Numbered from the stretch's first letter, positions 18,090 through 27,399 are shown. The stretch is DNA of 64,000 nt from Vagococcus fluvialis (GCF_003337315.1 NZ_QPJV01000004.1:124001-188000), one strand, 5' to 3'. Program-made: numbers and translations. Notes: generated by a model from the letters alone, not told the origin.

Positions 18090-18899
18090 ATGAAAAAATA
18101 CAATCTGGATGAAACACATATTGTTCAGCTAAATGATAAAGAGAAAAAAATAGCTTTATCAACTGATGATTTACATGTTTGGTATGGTCAAAATGAAGCC
18201 ATTAAAGGTGTTAGTCTTCAGTTTGAAGAAAATAAAATTACTTCACTAATTGGCCCATCAGGCTGTGGTAAGTCAACTTATCTAAGATCATTAAATAGAA
18301 TGAATGATGAAATTGACGGAACTAATGTTACAGGAAAAATTATGTATGAAAACACAGATATCAATTCAAAAGAAGTTGATGTTTATGAAATGAGAAAACA
18401 TATTGGAATGGTATTCCAAAGACCTAATCCATTTAGTAAGTCAATTTATGAAAATATTACGTTTGCTCTTCGTCGCCACGGGATGAAGGACAAAAAAGAA
18501 TTAGATGAAATTGTTGAAACAAGTTTAAAACAAGCGGCTTTATGGGAACAAGTTAAGGATAACTTAAATAAAAGTGCTTTGGCTTTATCTGGTGGACAGC
18601 AGCAACGTTTATGTATTGCTCGTGCCATTGCTATGAAACCTGATATTTTATTATTAGATGAGCCTGCCAGTGCCCTTGACCCAATCTCTACAAGTAAAGT
18701 AGAAGAAACTTTAATTAATTTAAAGGAAAACTATACGATTATTATTGTAACGCATAACATGCAACAAGCATCTCGTATTAGTGACCACACGGCATTTTTC
18801 TATATGGGACAAGTAATGGAATATGATGAAACAAGAAAAATATTTACAAGACCAAAAATTCAAGCGACAGACGATTATGTGTCTGGACACTTCGGTTAA
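18090..18899 (+). CDS. pstB1: Phosphate ABC transporter ATPase PstB (first copy)
   Basis: 269 residues. It has Walker [10 protein letters not shown], signature LSGGQQQR, Walker [14 protein letters not shown] and the H-loop THNMQQA. An N-terminal extension of about 20 residues, absent from the second copy, precedes the ABC fold. In the family the ATPase powers phosphate import through PstCA. Two adjacent pstB genes are common in lactic acid bacteria; they may form a heterodimer or work under different conditions. Confidence 0.94.
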   Translation: MKKYNLDETHIVQLNDKEKKIALSTDDLHVWYGQNEAIKGVSLQFEENKITSLIGPSGCGKSTYLRSLNRMNDEIDGTNVTGKIMYENTDINSKEVDVYEMRKHIGMVFQRPNPFSKSIYENITFALRRHGMKDKKELDEIVETSLKQAALWEQVKDNLNKSALALSGGQQQRLCIARAIAMKPDILLLDEPASALDPISTSKVEETLINLKENYTIIIVTHNMQQASRISDHTAFFYMGQVMEYDETRKIFTRPKIQATDDYVSGHFG

Positions 18900-18910
18900 G
18901 GAGGAAGTAC

Positions 18911-19663
18911 ATGTCTATTATAGAATCTAAAGACTTACATTTATACTACGGGAAAAATGAAGCTTTAAAAGGAATTACAATGGATTTTGATAAAGGCGGT
19001 CTTACAGCTTTAATCGGCCCTTCTGGTTGTGGTAAATCAACTTTTCTAAGAACTCTAAACCGAATGAACGACTTAATTCCATCAGTAACTATTACTGGAA
19101 ATGTTTCTTACAATGGTAAAGACATTTACAGTCCTAAAACAGACACGGTGTCACTAAGAAAACAAATCGGAATGGTATTCCAGCAACCTAATCCATTTCC
19201 ATTTTCTATTTATGAAAATGTTATTTATGGGTTAAGATTAGAAGGAAATCATACGAAAGCTGAACTAGATAGAATTGTTGAAGAAAGTTTAAAAGCAGCT
19301 GCAGTTTGGGATGATGTGAAGGATAAATTACATAAGAGTGCTCTTTCATTATCAGGTGGTCAGCAGCAACGTGTGTGTATTGCAAGAGTTTTAGCAGTAA
19401 AACCAGAAGTTATTCTTTTAGATGAACCAACAAGTGCTCTCGATCCAGTTTCTAGTGGAAAAATTGAAAATATGTTGGTAGAATTAAAAGAGAAATATAC
19501 AATGATTATGGTAACCCATAACATGCAACAAGCCTCAAGAATTTCTGATAAAACAGCATTTTTCTTGAGTGGAGATTTAATAGAGTATGATAAAACAAAG
19601 AATATCTTTTTAAATCCTCAGAAACAACAAACAGAAGATTATATTACAGGGAAATTCGGATAA
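18911..19663 (+). CDS. pstB2: Phosphate ABC transporter ATPase PstB (second copy)
   Basis: 250 residues with the same motif set as the preceding gene ([42 protein letters not shown]). It has clearly diverged from that gene in the helical domain. The gap between the two is 11 bases with a GGAGG site inside it. The divergence rules out a recent duplication. Confidence 0.94.
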   Translation: MSIIESKDLHLYYGKNEALKGITMDFDKGGLTALIGPSGCGKSTFLRTLNRMNDLIPSVTITGNVSYNGKDIYSPKTDTVSLRKQIGMVFQQPNPFPFSIYENVIYGLRLEGNHTKAELDRIVEESLKAAAVWDDVKDKLHKSALSLSGGQQQRVCIARVLAVKPEVILLDEPTSALDPVSSGKIENMLVELKEKYTMIMVTHNMQQASRISDKTAFFLSGDLIEYDKTKNIFLNPQKQQTEDYITGKFG

Positions 19664-19680
19664 AAGAAGGAGAGGAAAGT

Positions 19681-20358
19681 ATGTTAAGAAGCCAATTTGA
19701 AGAAGATTTAACAAAATTACATGACAAGTTCGATAAAATGGGACAATATGTTAATACAGCTATAAATAAATCAGTAAAAGCTTTTATCGACCATGATAAA
19801 AGTTTAGCTAAAGAAGTGATTGCAGAAGATGATCGTATTAATGCTAAGGAACAAGATTTAGAGAAAAAATGTTTCGAAATGATTGCCTTGCAACAACCAG
19901 TAACTTTAGATTTAAGAAAAATTGTTACTATTATGAAAGCAAGTTCTGATTTAGAGAGAATGGGAGATCATGCAGTATCAATTGCTAAGTCAACTATTCG
20001 TGTTAAAGGAAATAAACGAGTTTTAGAAATTGAAAATGAAATTTCTGAAATGGCAACACACGTAATGGCAATGGTAAGTGAAGTTTTAGTTGCTTATGTT
20101 AATACTGATAGTCAAAAAGCAATTGAAATTGCCATGAGTGATAAAGTGACAAATCAATATTTCAAATCAATTTACCGTCATTCAATTGAAGCCATGCAAG
20201 AAAATCCTGAAACAGTTATTGTAGGAGCTGACTATTTGCAAGTTGCAGGCTTCCTAGAAAGAATTGGAGATTACGTAACAAATATCTGCGAGTGGATTGT
20301 TTATTTAACAACAGGAAAAATCGAAGAATTAGACCTTAAAAACTTTGAAGAAAACTAG
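19681..20358 (+). CDS. phoU: Phosphate transport system regulator PhoU
   Basis: 225 residues, all helical, with the two repeated three-helix PhoU bundles. The metal-binding signatures are DLERMGDHAVSIAK (near residue 90) and FLERIGDYVTNICEW (near 195). PhoU links the transporter to the PhoR-type sensor kinase and prevents toxic phosphate overload. It is the last gene of the operon; the stop codon lies within the stem of the operon terminator. Confidence 0.95.
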   Translation: MLRSQFEEDLTKLHDKFDKMGQYVNTAINKSVKAFIDHDKSLAKEVIAEDDRINAKEQDLEKKCFEMIALQQPVTLDLRKIVTIMKASSDLERMGDHAVSIAKSTIRVKGNKRVLEIENEISEMATHVMAMVSEVLVAYVNTDSQKAIEIAMSDKVTNQYFKSIYRHSIEAMQENPETVIVGADYLQVAGFLERIGDYVTNICEWIVYLTTGKIEELDLKNFEEN

Positions 20359-20378
20359 ACATTACGTCTAGTTTTTTT
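20353..20378 (+). terminator. Terminator of the pst-phoU operon
   Basis: A perfect stem AACTAGAC/GTCTAGTT with a five-base loop and a T-run. The phoU stop (TAG) is inside the stem. Confidence 0.9.
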
Positions 20379-20388
20379 CGTCATAATT

Positions 20389-20444
20389 TGTAATCTAGTT
20401 GTAATTTAATTACCTAGGCTTTTATGTTATAGTTTATAGGTAAT
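20389..20444 (+). promoter_or_regulatory. Promoter region of the M23 peptidase gene with WalR-type box
   Basis: TGTAAT-N5-TGTAAT at 20389-20405 is an exact match to the WalR (YycF) consensus TGTWAH-N5-TGTWAH. It is followed by a -10 TATAGT at 20428-20433. The 8-base inverted repeat ATTACCTA/TAGGTAAT (20409-20416 and 20437-20444) brackets that -10 and may be a second operator. Confidence 0.6.
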
Positions 20445-20470
20445 CAAATTAAGCCGAGGTAATTAAAAAT

Positions 20471-21751
20471 ATGAAAATAAATAAATCACTAATCTTTACA
20501 GCAGCGACGATTTCAATCATGGGTTTAACTTGTCCAAGCATTGTTCAAGCTGAAAGTATCGATAGTAAAATTGCAAATGAAGAACAAAAAATTAAAGATT
20601 TAAGCTCTAAAAAAGCATCTGCAGATAGTTCTTTAGCTGACCTAGAGGCTAAGATTAATAACTTAACTGCTGAAACAGATAGCTTACTAGCTGAAAAAAA
20701 CAAACTTGAAAAAGAAGTTAACAAATTAACTGAAGAAATCAAAGTTTTAGAAGAAAAAATAGAAAAAAGAAATGAAAAAATTGAAGATCAAGCAAGATCA
20801 ACTCAAATTAATCAAGATAAACAAGATTTTGTTAATGTATTATTAGATTCAGAGTCTCTTTCTGATGCTATTGGTAGAACATTTGCTTATACAAAATTAG
20901 TAAATGCTAATAATGATATTATGCAAGCTCAAAAACAAGATCAAGAAGACCTAAGTCAAAAGAAAACAGATATGGAAGCTAAAGTAGCTGAAATTACTCA
21001 AAAAGCGACAATTTTACAAGAGAAGCATGCTGAATTAGAAGTTTCTAAAGCAGCTCAAGTACAATTAGCTAATGAAATCTTAAAAAACTTAGATGACGCT
21101 CAAAACAAAAAATCTGAATTTGTAGCTCAAAAAGCTGAAGCAGAACGTATTGCTGCTGAACAAGCTAAAAAAGCTAAAGAAATCGAAGAACAACAAAAGG
21201 CGGCACAAAAAGCAGCTGCTGATGCTCAAAAAGCATTTGAAGCTCAACAACAAAAAGAAGCAGAAAACTTAGAGTCTGATAAGCCTGTTTCATTATCAAA
21301 ACCTACAGGTGACAAAGGAACAGCTGACAATAGTAATAGTCAACCAAGCTATGCAAGTGGTTTCCAAAGACCATTAACATCATTTACTATTACAAGTACA
21401 TTTGGTCCTCGTGTTGACCCAACTGGTTTTGCTGGTGACTATCATGATGGACTAGATATGGCAGCTCCTGGTGGAACGCCAATTATGGCTTCAAGAGCTG
21501 GTACAGTTATTGAATCAAGTTACCATTACAGTGCTGGTAACCACGTTATTATCCAACATGATAATGGTTACTACACTTACTATATGCATATGAATGCACC
21601 AGGTATTGCAGCAGGTTCAAAAGTAAATGCTGGTGATATTATTGGTAATGTTGGAACAACTGGTAGCTCAACTGGAGATCACTTACACTTTGGTATTTCA
21701 ACAGGTGTATGGAGTGGCTTCATGGATCCAGCACCATTTATTGGATTATAA
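20471..21751 (+). CDS. Secreted coiled-coil M23 (LytM) peptidoglycan hydrolase
   Basis: 426 residues. A signal peptide (1-28, cleavage after VQA) is followed by a long coiled coil (about 30-270) rich in Lys, Glu, Ala and Gln. A linker leads to a C-terminal M23 zinc endopeptidase domain (about 298-426) with metal ligands in YHDGLD and HLHFG. The architecture is that of EnvC/CwlO/PcsB-like proteins, whose coiled coil binds the FtsX loop and whose enzyme is released by FtsEX. Here ftsEX lies 6 kb upstream, separated by the pst operon. A WalR-type box upstream fits control by the wall-homeostasis kinase system. The alternative is a general cell-separation endopeptidase not tied to FtsEX. Confidence 0.88.
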   Translation: MKINKSLIFTAATISIMGLTCPSIVQAESIDSKIANEEQKIKDLSSKKASADSSLADLEAKINNLTAETDSLLAEKNKLEKEVNKLTEEIKVLEEKIEKRNEKIEDQARSTQINQDKQDFVNVLLDSESLSDAIGRTFAYTKLVNANNDIMQAQKQDQEDLSQKKTDMEAKVAEITQKATILQEKHAELEVSKAAQVQLANEILKNLDDAQNKKSEFVAQKAEAERIAAEQAKKAKEIEEQQKAAQKAAADAQKAFEAQQQKEAENLESDKPVSLSKPTGDKGTADNSNSQPSYASGFQRPLTSFTITSTFGPRVDPTGFAGDYHDGLDMAAPGGTPIMASRAGTVIESSYHYSAGNHVIIQHDNGYYTYYMHMNAPGIAAGSKVNAGDIIGNVGTTGSSTGDHLHFGISTGVWSGFMDPAPFIGL

Positions 21752-21757
21752 AATTTT

Positions 21758-21786
21758 AAAGAGATGATAAATCATCTCTTTTTTTG
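21758..21786 (+). terminator. Terminator after the M23 peptidase gene
   Basis: The stem AAAGAGATGAT/ATCATCTCTTT with a two-base apex and seven T. Confidence 0.88.
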
Positions 21787-21800
21787 TACCAAATTTTTAC

Positions 21801-21868
21801 AGGTTCTTGAGTTATATGCATAAATCCAACTCAAGACCTATGACAAAAGAGTAGAGACAAGGCATAAT
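21801..21868 (+). promoter_or_regulatory. liaX promoter with upstream inverted repeat
   Basis: The inverted repeat AGGTTCTTGAGTT/AACTCAAGACCT (one bulge) lies at 21801-21839. Immediately after it is a promoter with ATGACA (21840-21845), a 17-base spacer and CATAAT (21863-21868). The repeat is a candidate operator for a LiaR-type regulator. Confidence 0.5.
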
Positions 21869-21908
21869 ATGAGTATAAGATTTATAAAACCTACAGGGAG
21901 GCTTTAAC

Positions 21909-23510
21909 ATGCAAGAAAGAGATAGAATTTTAGAGTTAGTAAAAAAAGGAATATTATCGACTGAGGAAGCTTTGGTTTTATTGGAGAATATTGCAACTGA
22001 AAAAGATGAAAAATTGGTAAATAAAGAAGCGTCAGAAGTTAAAAAGAATGTCGCATTTGAACAAGAAGAAGTGACTGAGAGTGAAAAACAGGAACACGAA
22101 TCAGGTAAACTTGAAGATGAAGATATTTTAGGAACTGAAGATTTCTTTGAAAAACTACAAGAGAATGAACGTCAAGATCAAGAAAGACTAGAAAAAATAT
22201 TAGCTGAAATTACTGAGGGTATTAATGAAGTATCTGCTAATTTAGATGAAATCTCTGTAGAAATTGATGGGTTAGATAAAGATATTTCAGAAAAAAATGA
22301 AGCAATCACAGTTTTAAATACAATGGAAGACCTAGATGGTTTAACTGAAGCTAAAGCTGCTGAGAGAACTCAACTTGAAAGTGAAGTTGTTTACTTAAAA
22401 GAAACAAGAGAGCAATTACAAGAAGAAAGAGAAGAGCTAAAATCTCAATTAAAAGAATTTAAGAAAGAACAAAAAGAAACAGTCAAAGATGAGTGGAAAT
22501 CAAAATTTGAAATTCCAGATGATTGGAAAGAACAAGCTAATGAAACATTTACTCAGGTAGGTGAAAAAGTTGGTGAAGCTGGAACTCAGTTTGGTTCTTT
22601 CATCAAAAAAACAATCGAAGCTGTTACAAGTTCAGTTAATGACAATGTAGATTGGAAAGACATTAACATTAAAGTACCTGGTGTTGCTAGTCAGTCATTT
22701 ACACATGAATTTGTTTATCCTGACAATCAAGCGACATTAATTGATGTTAAAGTGGCTAATGGTAAAGTAGCGTTTAAAACTTGGGATCAATCAGATGTTA
22801 AAGTGACAGCTGATATTAAATTCTACGGCAAAATTAACTCAGATAGTTTATTTGAAGCTTTCTTAGAAAGAGCTGATATTGATGTAGACGAGGAAAAAAT
22901 TTCATTCCAAATTCCAAATAAACGTATGAAAGTAGATTTAGTATTCTACTTACCAAAACGTAATTATGATCATATGTCAGTAAAAATGTTAAATGGAGAT
23001 ATTAAGTTAACTGATCTTAACTTAGGTGATATTTTCTTAAAAACAACAAATGGTGAAATGACCGTTGATGGGGTAACAGCTAGTATGCTTGAAACAGAAG
23101 GCGTTAATGGCGAAATCGAAGTTAAAAATAGTGAAATCATTGATTTTCTAGGTGAAACAGTTAACGGTAATGTTAGATTAAAAGCCAATATTAAAAGTAC
23201 TAAAGTGTCACTAATCAATGGTGAAATTAGAGTAACAGCACCACAAGGTTCAACACCTAAAAAAATTGATGCTTCAGCAGTGAATGGTACAATTAAATTA
23301 GCCATTCCAAAAGAAACAGGAATTGAAGGAGCATGTAAGACAAATTTTGGTAGTATTAAAAACCGTTTCTCAGATGTTGAAATGATTCGTGAGAAAAAAG
23401 ATAAAACAAATCAATGTGAAGAGTTTAGAAGAGTTAGAGAAGACAACTTAGTTTACGTTAACCTTTCTACAACAACTGGTAGTATTCTATTAAAGGATAC
23501 TGATAATTAA
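21909..23510 (+). CDS. liaX: LiaX-like envelope stress protein (DUF4097 family)
   Basis: 533 residues. The N-terminus (MQERDRILELVKKGILSTEEALVLLENIA) is a SHOCT-like helical module. Acidic coiled-coil segments follow (about 85-200), then a C-terminal beta-helical DUF4097 domain (about 250-533) with repeated NGEI/VNG turns. The order DUF4097 protein, PspC protein and YvlD/holin-like membrane protein matches liaXYZ of enterococci. There LiaX is a surface-exposed sensor of daptomycin and antimicrobial peptides and controls the LiaFSR response. No signal peptide is seen here; this is also typical of LiaX. A GGGAGG site precedes the start. It heads a three-gene operon. Confidence 0.88.
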   Translation: MQERDRILELVKKGILSTEEALVLLENIATEKDEKLVNKEASEVKKNVAFEQEEVTESEKQEHESGKLEDEDILGTEDFFEKLQENERQDQERLEKILAEITEGINEVSANLDEISVEIDGLDKDISEKNEAITVLNTMEDLDGLTEAKAAERTQLESEVVYLKETREQLQEEREELKSQLKEFKKEQKETVKDEWKSKFEIPDDWKEQANETFTQVGEKVGEAGTQFGSFIKKTIEAVTSSVNDNVDWKDINIKVPGVASQSFTHEFVYPDNQATLIDVKVANGKVAFKTWDQSDVKVTADIKFYGKINSDSLFEAFLERADIDVDEEKISFQIPNKRMKVDLVFYLPKRNYDHMSVKMLNGDIKLTDLNLGDIFLKTTNGEMTVDGVTASMLETEGVNGEIEVKNSEIIDFLGETVNGNVRLKANIKSTKVSLINGEIRVTAPQGSTPKKIDASAVNGTIKLAIPKETGIEGACKTNFGSIKNRFSDVEMIREKKDKTNQCEEFRRVREDNLVYVNLSTTTGSILLKDTDN

Positions 23511-23530
23511 ATTAATTGGAGTGAAATAAA

Positions 23531-23875
23531 ATGAATAAACGATTAACTAAATCTAGATCAAATATTGTTATTTCTGGTTCATTAGCTGGGGTAGCTGAAT
23601 ACATTGGAATTGATCCAACAATAGTTCGTGTTATTTACGTAATACTTTCTGTTGCAACAACTGGATTCCCAGGATTCCTACTATATATTGCTTTAATGGT
23701 GTTGTTACCATCTGGAAACACACAAAATAATACAAATCGTCAAAACTATGATGGACCTTACAGTAATTTCCATCCATATGAAGGAAATAAATACAGTAGT
23801 AGTAAAAAATCTTCAAGACCAAGAAAAGAAGCTGAAAAAGTAGACGTCTCAGAAGACGACTGGAGCGACTTTTAA
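23531..23875 (+). CDS. liaY: PspC-domain membrane protein (LiaY-like)
   Basis: 114 residues. The N-terminal PspC domain (about 1-65) has the usual start NKRLTKSRSNIVISGSLAGVAEYIGID and one long hydrophobic helix region (VIYVILSVATTGFPGFLLYIAL). The tail is hydrophilic, charged and Ser-rich. PspC proteins act in phage-shock and Lia-type membrane stress. In enterococci LiaY sits between liaX and liaZ and helps relocate anionic phospholipid domains. The stop overlaps the next start by one base. Confidence 0.9.
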   Translation: MNKRLTKSRSNIVISGSLAGVAEYIGIDPTIVRVIYVILSVATTGFPGFLLYIALMVLLPSGNTQNNTNRQNYDGPYSNFHPYEGNKYSSSKKSSRPRKEAEKVDVSEDDWSDF

Positions 23876-24231
23876 TGTCTTATCTCCAAAGATTAGTAGT
23901 TAATACGTTAGCGTTTATTTCACTATCTGTTTTATTTCCAACTAAATTTTATGTCAGTAGTTTTGTTATTGCGATCGTTGCAAGTGTTGTGTTATCAATT
24001 TTAAATATGATTGTTAAACCAATATTGCATTTTTTCTCTTTACCAATAACATTGATAACTTTCGGACTGTTCAGTTTTGTTATTAATGCAGCTATATTAC
24101 AAATGACCTCAAAACTTGTAGGTGAAACAAACTTTGCTTTCTCAAGTTTTGGCTCAGCAGTCTTAATAGCTGTCATCATGTCAATAATCAATAGTATTGT
24201 GACAGATCATAATGAAAGTAAATATAGGTAA
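23875..24231 (+). CDS. liaZ: Phage-holin-family/YvlD membrane protein (LiaZ-like)
   Basis: 118 residues with four hydrophobic helices and short basic loops, matching the YvlD/mycobacterial phage holin IV type family (LSILNMIVKPILHFFSLPITLITFGLFSFVINA). It is translationally coupled to liaY through a TAATG overlap. The family name is historical; there is no lysis cassette here, so it is a membrane-stress component and not a prophage holin. Confidence 0.9.
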   Translation: MSYLQRLVVNTLAFISLSVLFPTKFYVSSFVIAIVASVVLSILNMIVKPILHFFSLPITLITFGLFSFVINAAILQMTSKLVGETNFAFSSFGSAVLIAVIMSIINSIVTDHNESKYR

Positions 24232-24240
24232 ATAGGCTAA

Positions 24241-24289
24241 AAGAAATTATAACTCAAAGATATCAACTTGAGTTGTAGTTTCTTTTTTT
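24241..24289 (+). terminator. Terminator of liaXYZ
   Basis: A long stem built from AAGAAA...AACTCAA and TTGAGTT...TTTCTT with a ten-base loop, followed by T-rich sequence. Confidence 0.85.
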
Positions 24290-24417
24290 GCTTCGTTATA
24301 ACAAATTGAAAAAAGCCTAATTTTTCATGTTTTAAGGCTGATTTCCTAGAATAACCAGTCATTAAATGATAAACTATAACAGTCGATACTGATTTCTAAA
24401 GTTAAGGAAGTGAAAAA

Positions 24418-25350
24418 ATGGTACAAATAAAAGATATTGTTAATCAATTACAATTAGATGTTTATTCAGGAGAAGATTTCTTAGACCGAACAGTTTCATC
24501 TAGCGAAATTTCAAGACCAGGCCTAGAGTTGACAGGATATTTTAATTACTATCCAGCTGATCGCATTCAGTTGTTTGGGAAAAAGGAAATTACCTTTACA
24601 GAAAAAATGACTTCTATTGAAAAAGATATGATTTTTAAAAAGTTATGTGCTGAGGATACACCATGTTTCGTAGTGGCAAGAGGGCTTAAAGTGCCAGAGG
24701 AACTAGTTGAGATGACTAAGGAAAAACAAATACCTATTATTTCATCTACTATCTCTACATCTCTTTTATCAGGAATTATTTCTAATTTTTTAGAAAGCCA
24801 ACTTGCTGAACGTGTCTCTATCCACGGAGTTTTAGTGGAAGTTTATGGACTAGGTGTTTTAATTCAAGGAAGTAGTGGTATTGGTAAAAGTGAAACAGGT
24901 CTTGAGTTAATTAAGAAAGGTCACCGTTTAATTGCTGATGACCGAGTTGATATTTACCGTCAAGACGAGCGAACGGTTATTGGGGAAGCTCCAAAGATTT
25001 TAGAACATCTAATGGAAATCCGAGGAGTAGGCATTATTGATATTATGAATTTATTTGGAGCAAGTTCTGTTAGAAATAAATCTCAAATTTCTTTAGTGGT
25101 AAACTTACAAGATTGGGAGCAAGATAACAAATATGACCGCTTAGGAAGTAGTACTGAAACAATTTCCTTAAGCAATGTCCCTGTTCCAAGAATCACTATT
25201 CCAGTTTCAACAGGTAGAAATGTTGCAACTATCATTGAAGTCGCTGCTATGAATTTTAGAGCAAAAACAATGGGTTATGATGCAACGAAAAAATTTGAGT
25301 CAAATCTATCAAGATTAATTGAAGAGAATTCTGTTGATAAGGAGAAGTAA
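24418..25350 (+). CDS. hprK: HPr kinase/phosphorylase
   Basis: 310 residues. The catalytic C-terminal half has Walker A GSSGIGKS at 151-158 preceded by the conserved His136 (IHGVLVEVYG), and the signature LEIRGVGIIDI-type segment (MEIRGVGIIDIMNLFG). HprK phosphorylates Ser46 of HPr in response to glycolytic intermediates and so drives CcpA-dependent carbon catabolite control. It heads a short hprK-lgt unit, with lgt starting three bases after its stop, as in many Firmicutes. Confidence 0.97.
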   Translation: MVQIKDIVNQLQLDVYSGEDFLDRTVSSSEISRPGLELTGYFNYYPADRIQLFGKKEITFTEKMTSIEKDMIFKKLCAEDTPCFVVARGLKVPEELVEMTKEKQIPIISSTISTSLLSGIISNFLESQLAERVSIHGVLVEVYGLGVLIQGSSGIGKSETGLELIKKGHRLIADDRVDIYRQDERTVIGEAPKILEHLMEIRGVGIIDIMNLFGASSVRNKSQISLVVNLQDWEQDNKYDRLGSSTETISLSNVPVPRITIPVSTGRNVATIIEVAAMNFRAKTMGYDATKKFESNLSRLIEENSVDKEK

Positions 25351-25353
25351 TAC

Positions 25354-26181
25354 ATGATGTTATTAAGTGTGAATCCCATAGCGTTTAATTTATTTGGGAT
25401 AGATATAATGTGGTACGCAATTATTATTGTCTCTGCTATTGTACTCGTATCTTGGCTTGCTTCAAAGGAGGCAGTTAAGGTTGGACTTAGAGAAGATGAT
25501 GTAGTCGATTTAATGCTCTGGGCTTTACCCATTTCAATTGTAGGTGCAAGGCTTTATTATGTGTTATTTGAACTTGATTACTACATTGAAAATCCAGGAC
25601 AAATATTAGCTATAAGAAGTGGTGGATTGGCCATTTATGGAGGTTTAATCGCCGGTGGTTTAGTCGTTTATTTCTTCACGAGACATCGATTTATTTCGAC
25701 TTGGAAATTTTTAGATGTTGCCGCACCAAGTGTCATTTTAGCTCAAGGTATTGGTCGTTGGGGTAATTTTATGAATCATGAAGCTTACGGTGAAGTAGTT
25801 AGCCGCAATTTTTTAGAATCACTTCACTTACCTAAGTTTATTATTGAAAATATGTATATTGACGGAGAATACCGTCAACCGACTTTTCTTTATGAAAGTG
25901 TTTGGAGTGTATTAGGCTTTGTGGTTTTAATTCTTCTAAGAAGAAAACCTAATTTCTTAAAAGAAGGAGAAGTAGCACTTGTTTATGTTATTTGGTATTC
26001 ATTAGGTCGCTTCTTCATCGAGGGAATGCGAACAGATAGTTTATGGATAGGTGACGTTATAAGAGTCTCTCAAATGTTATCTGGATTACTATTTGTTGGT
26101 GCTATAGGCTTATTAATTTACAGAAGAAAGAAAATGGATTTACCATTTTATGATAGAACTAAAGGAGATAAGAAAGCCTAG
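25354..26181 (+). CDS. lgt: Prolipoprotein diacylglyceryl transferase
   Basis: 275 residues with about seven membrane helices and the Lgt signature GIGRWGNFMNHEAYG at about 132-146. Catalytic His/Tyr candidates and the ARLYYV motif are also present. It transfers diacylglycerol from phosphatidylglycerol to the lipobox Cys of prolipoproteins, such as PstS and the 4.3-kb lipoprotein in this window. The start is one of two adjacent ATG codons. It ends in a strong terminator before gpsA. Confidence 0.97.
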   Translation: MMLLSVNPIAFNLFGIDIMWYAIIIVSAIVLVSWLASKEAVKVGLREDDVVDLMLWALPISIVGARLYYVLFELDYYIENPGQILAIRSGGLAIYGGLIAGGLVVYFFTRHRFISTWKFLDVAAPSVILAQGIGRWGNFMNHEAYGEVVSRNFLESLHLPKFIIENMYIDGEYRQPTFLYESVWSVLGFVVLILLRRKPNFLKEGEVALVYVIWYSLGRFFIEGMRTDSLWIGDVIRVSQMLSGLLFVGAIGLLIYRRKKMDLPFYDRTKGDKKA

Positions 26182-26201
26182 TAGGTTTTTCTTATCTTTT
26201 T
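26166..26201 (+). terminator. Terminator after lgt
   Basis: The stem GATAAGAAA/TTTCTTATC with an inner CCT/AGG pairing and a T-run. It overlaps the last codons of lgt. Confidence 0.85.
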
Positions 26202-26270
26202 GCCTTATCAAGGAACTTTTAGTATGATAAACTTAGAAATGATAAAAGATAATTAAAGGAGCTTTCAATA

Positions 26271-27281
26271 ATGAAGCAAAAAATCGCTGTACTAGGAGCT
26301 GGGTCATGGGGAACAGCTTTAGCTATGGTTTTAGTAGAAAATGGTCATGATGTAAGAATTTGGGGACATCATGAAGAACAAATGACTGAAATTAATGATA
26401 ACCATACAAATCATAAATATTTACCAGATATTCAATTACCAATGGCTTTAAAAGGAGCCTATACAATAGAAGAATGTGTGGAAGACGCAGACGCTGTTCT
26501 TTTTGTAGTACCGACAAAAGCAATGCGTGAAGTTGCTAAACAATTTGTTGCAGTTGCACATAATAAACCTGTTATTATTCATGCAAGTAAAGGGTTAGAG
26601 CAACAATCATACAAACGTATTTCTGAGGTTTTACTTGAAGAAATTCCAGAAGAAAACAGAAAAGATGTTGTTGTTCTTTCAGGCCCAAGTCATGCTGAGG
26701 AAGTGGCTGTAAAAGATGTAACAACTATTACAGCTGCTGCTAAAGATTTAGCATGTGCTGAGTATGTACAACAAATATTTTCAAATGAGTACTTTAGAGT
26801 TTATACGAACCAAGATGTAATTGGTGTAGAGCTAGGTGCTGCATTAAAAAATATTATTGCCTTAGGTTCAGGTGCTCTTCATGGATTAGGTTATGGAGAT
26901 AACGCGCGTGCAGCAATTATGACACGCGGTTTAGCTGAAATTAGTCGATTAGGCGTAGCGATGGGTGCTGATCCTCTAACTTTTATTGGCTTAAGTGGTG
27001 TAGGAGATTTAGCAGTTACTTGTACAAGTGTTCATTCAAGAAACTGGCGTGCAGGTGATTTACTAGGAAAGGGTCACTCACTTGATAATGTTTTAGATAA
27101 TATGGGTATGATTGTTGAAGGAGTTTCAACAACTAAAGCAGCTTACGAATTGTCTAGAGAGTTAAATATCGAAATGCCAATTACTGAAACAATTTATAAA
27201 GTTCTTTATGAAGATGAAAAAGTTGAAAATGTGATTAAACAAATTATGTTAAGAGAATTTAAATCAGAGCAAGAGTTTTAA
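26271..27281 (+). CDS. gpsA: Glycerol-3-phosphate dehydrogenase [NAD(P)+]
   Basis: 336 residues. It has the N-terminal Rossmann motif [10 protein letters not shown], the substrate-binding segment [17 protein letters not shown] with its catalytic Lys, and the conserved [11 protein letters not shown]. It reduces dihydroxyacetone phosphate to sn-glycerol 3-phosphate for phospholipid and lipoteichoic acid synthesis. An AAAGGAG site precedes the start. It is usually near lgt in Lactobacillales. Confidence 0.97.
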   Translation: MKQKIAVLGAGSWGTALAMVLVENGHDVRIWGHHEEQMTEINDNHTNHKYLPDIQLPMALKGAYTIEECVEDADAVLFVVPTKAMREVAKQFVAVAHNKPVIIHASKGLEQQSYKRISEVLLEEIPEENRKDVVVLSGPSHAEEVAVKDVTTITAAAKDLACAEYVQQIFSNEYFRVYTNQDVIGVELGAALKNIIALGSGALHGLGYGDNARAAIMTRGLAEISRLGVAMGADPLTFIGLSGVGDLAVTCTSVHSRNWRAGDLLGKGHSLDNVLDNMGMIVEGVSTTKAAYELSRELNIEMPITETIYKVLYEDEKVENVIKQIMLREFKSEQEF

Positions 27282-27331
27282 AAAAGTTTTGGTACAAAAT
27301 TACTTTAATAAATAAGATGTGAGTAGTTAAG

Positions 27332-27373
27332 TGACTGGATATGAGTTGTAAAGCTTATGTCACAGTCTCTTTT
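27332..27373 (+). terminator. Terminator after gpsA, related to the dispersed element
   Basis: GACTG/CAGTC pairing and a T-run. The right arm, CTTATGTCACAGTC, is nearly identical to the right arm (minus-strand sense) of the hairpin at 4901-4930. Confidence 0.6.
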
Positions 27374-27399
27374 TAATGGATCTAATGAGAGGTGTCAGA

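Noticed and set aside
18090-19663. Two pstB genes as a recent tandem duplication
   Set aside because: The two proteins share motifs but differ widely in the helical domain and N-terminus, so the duplication is ancient and typical of the group.
23875-24231. Holin-like gene as sign of a prophage
   Set aside because: It is coupled to a PspC gene and a DUF4097 gene in the liaXYZ order, and no phage genes are nearby.
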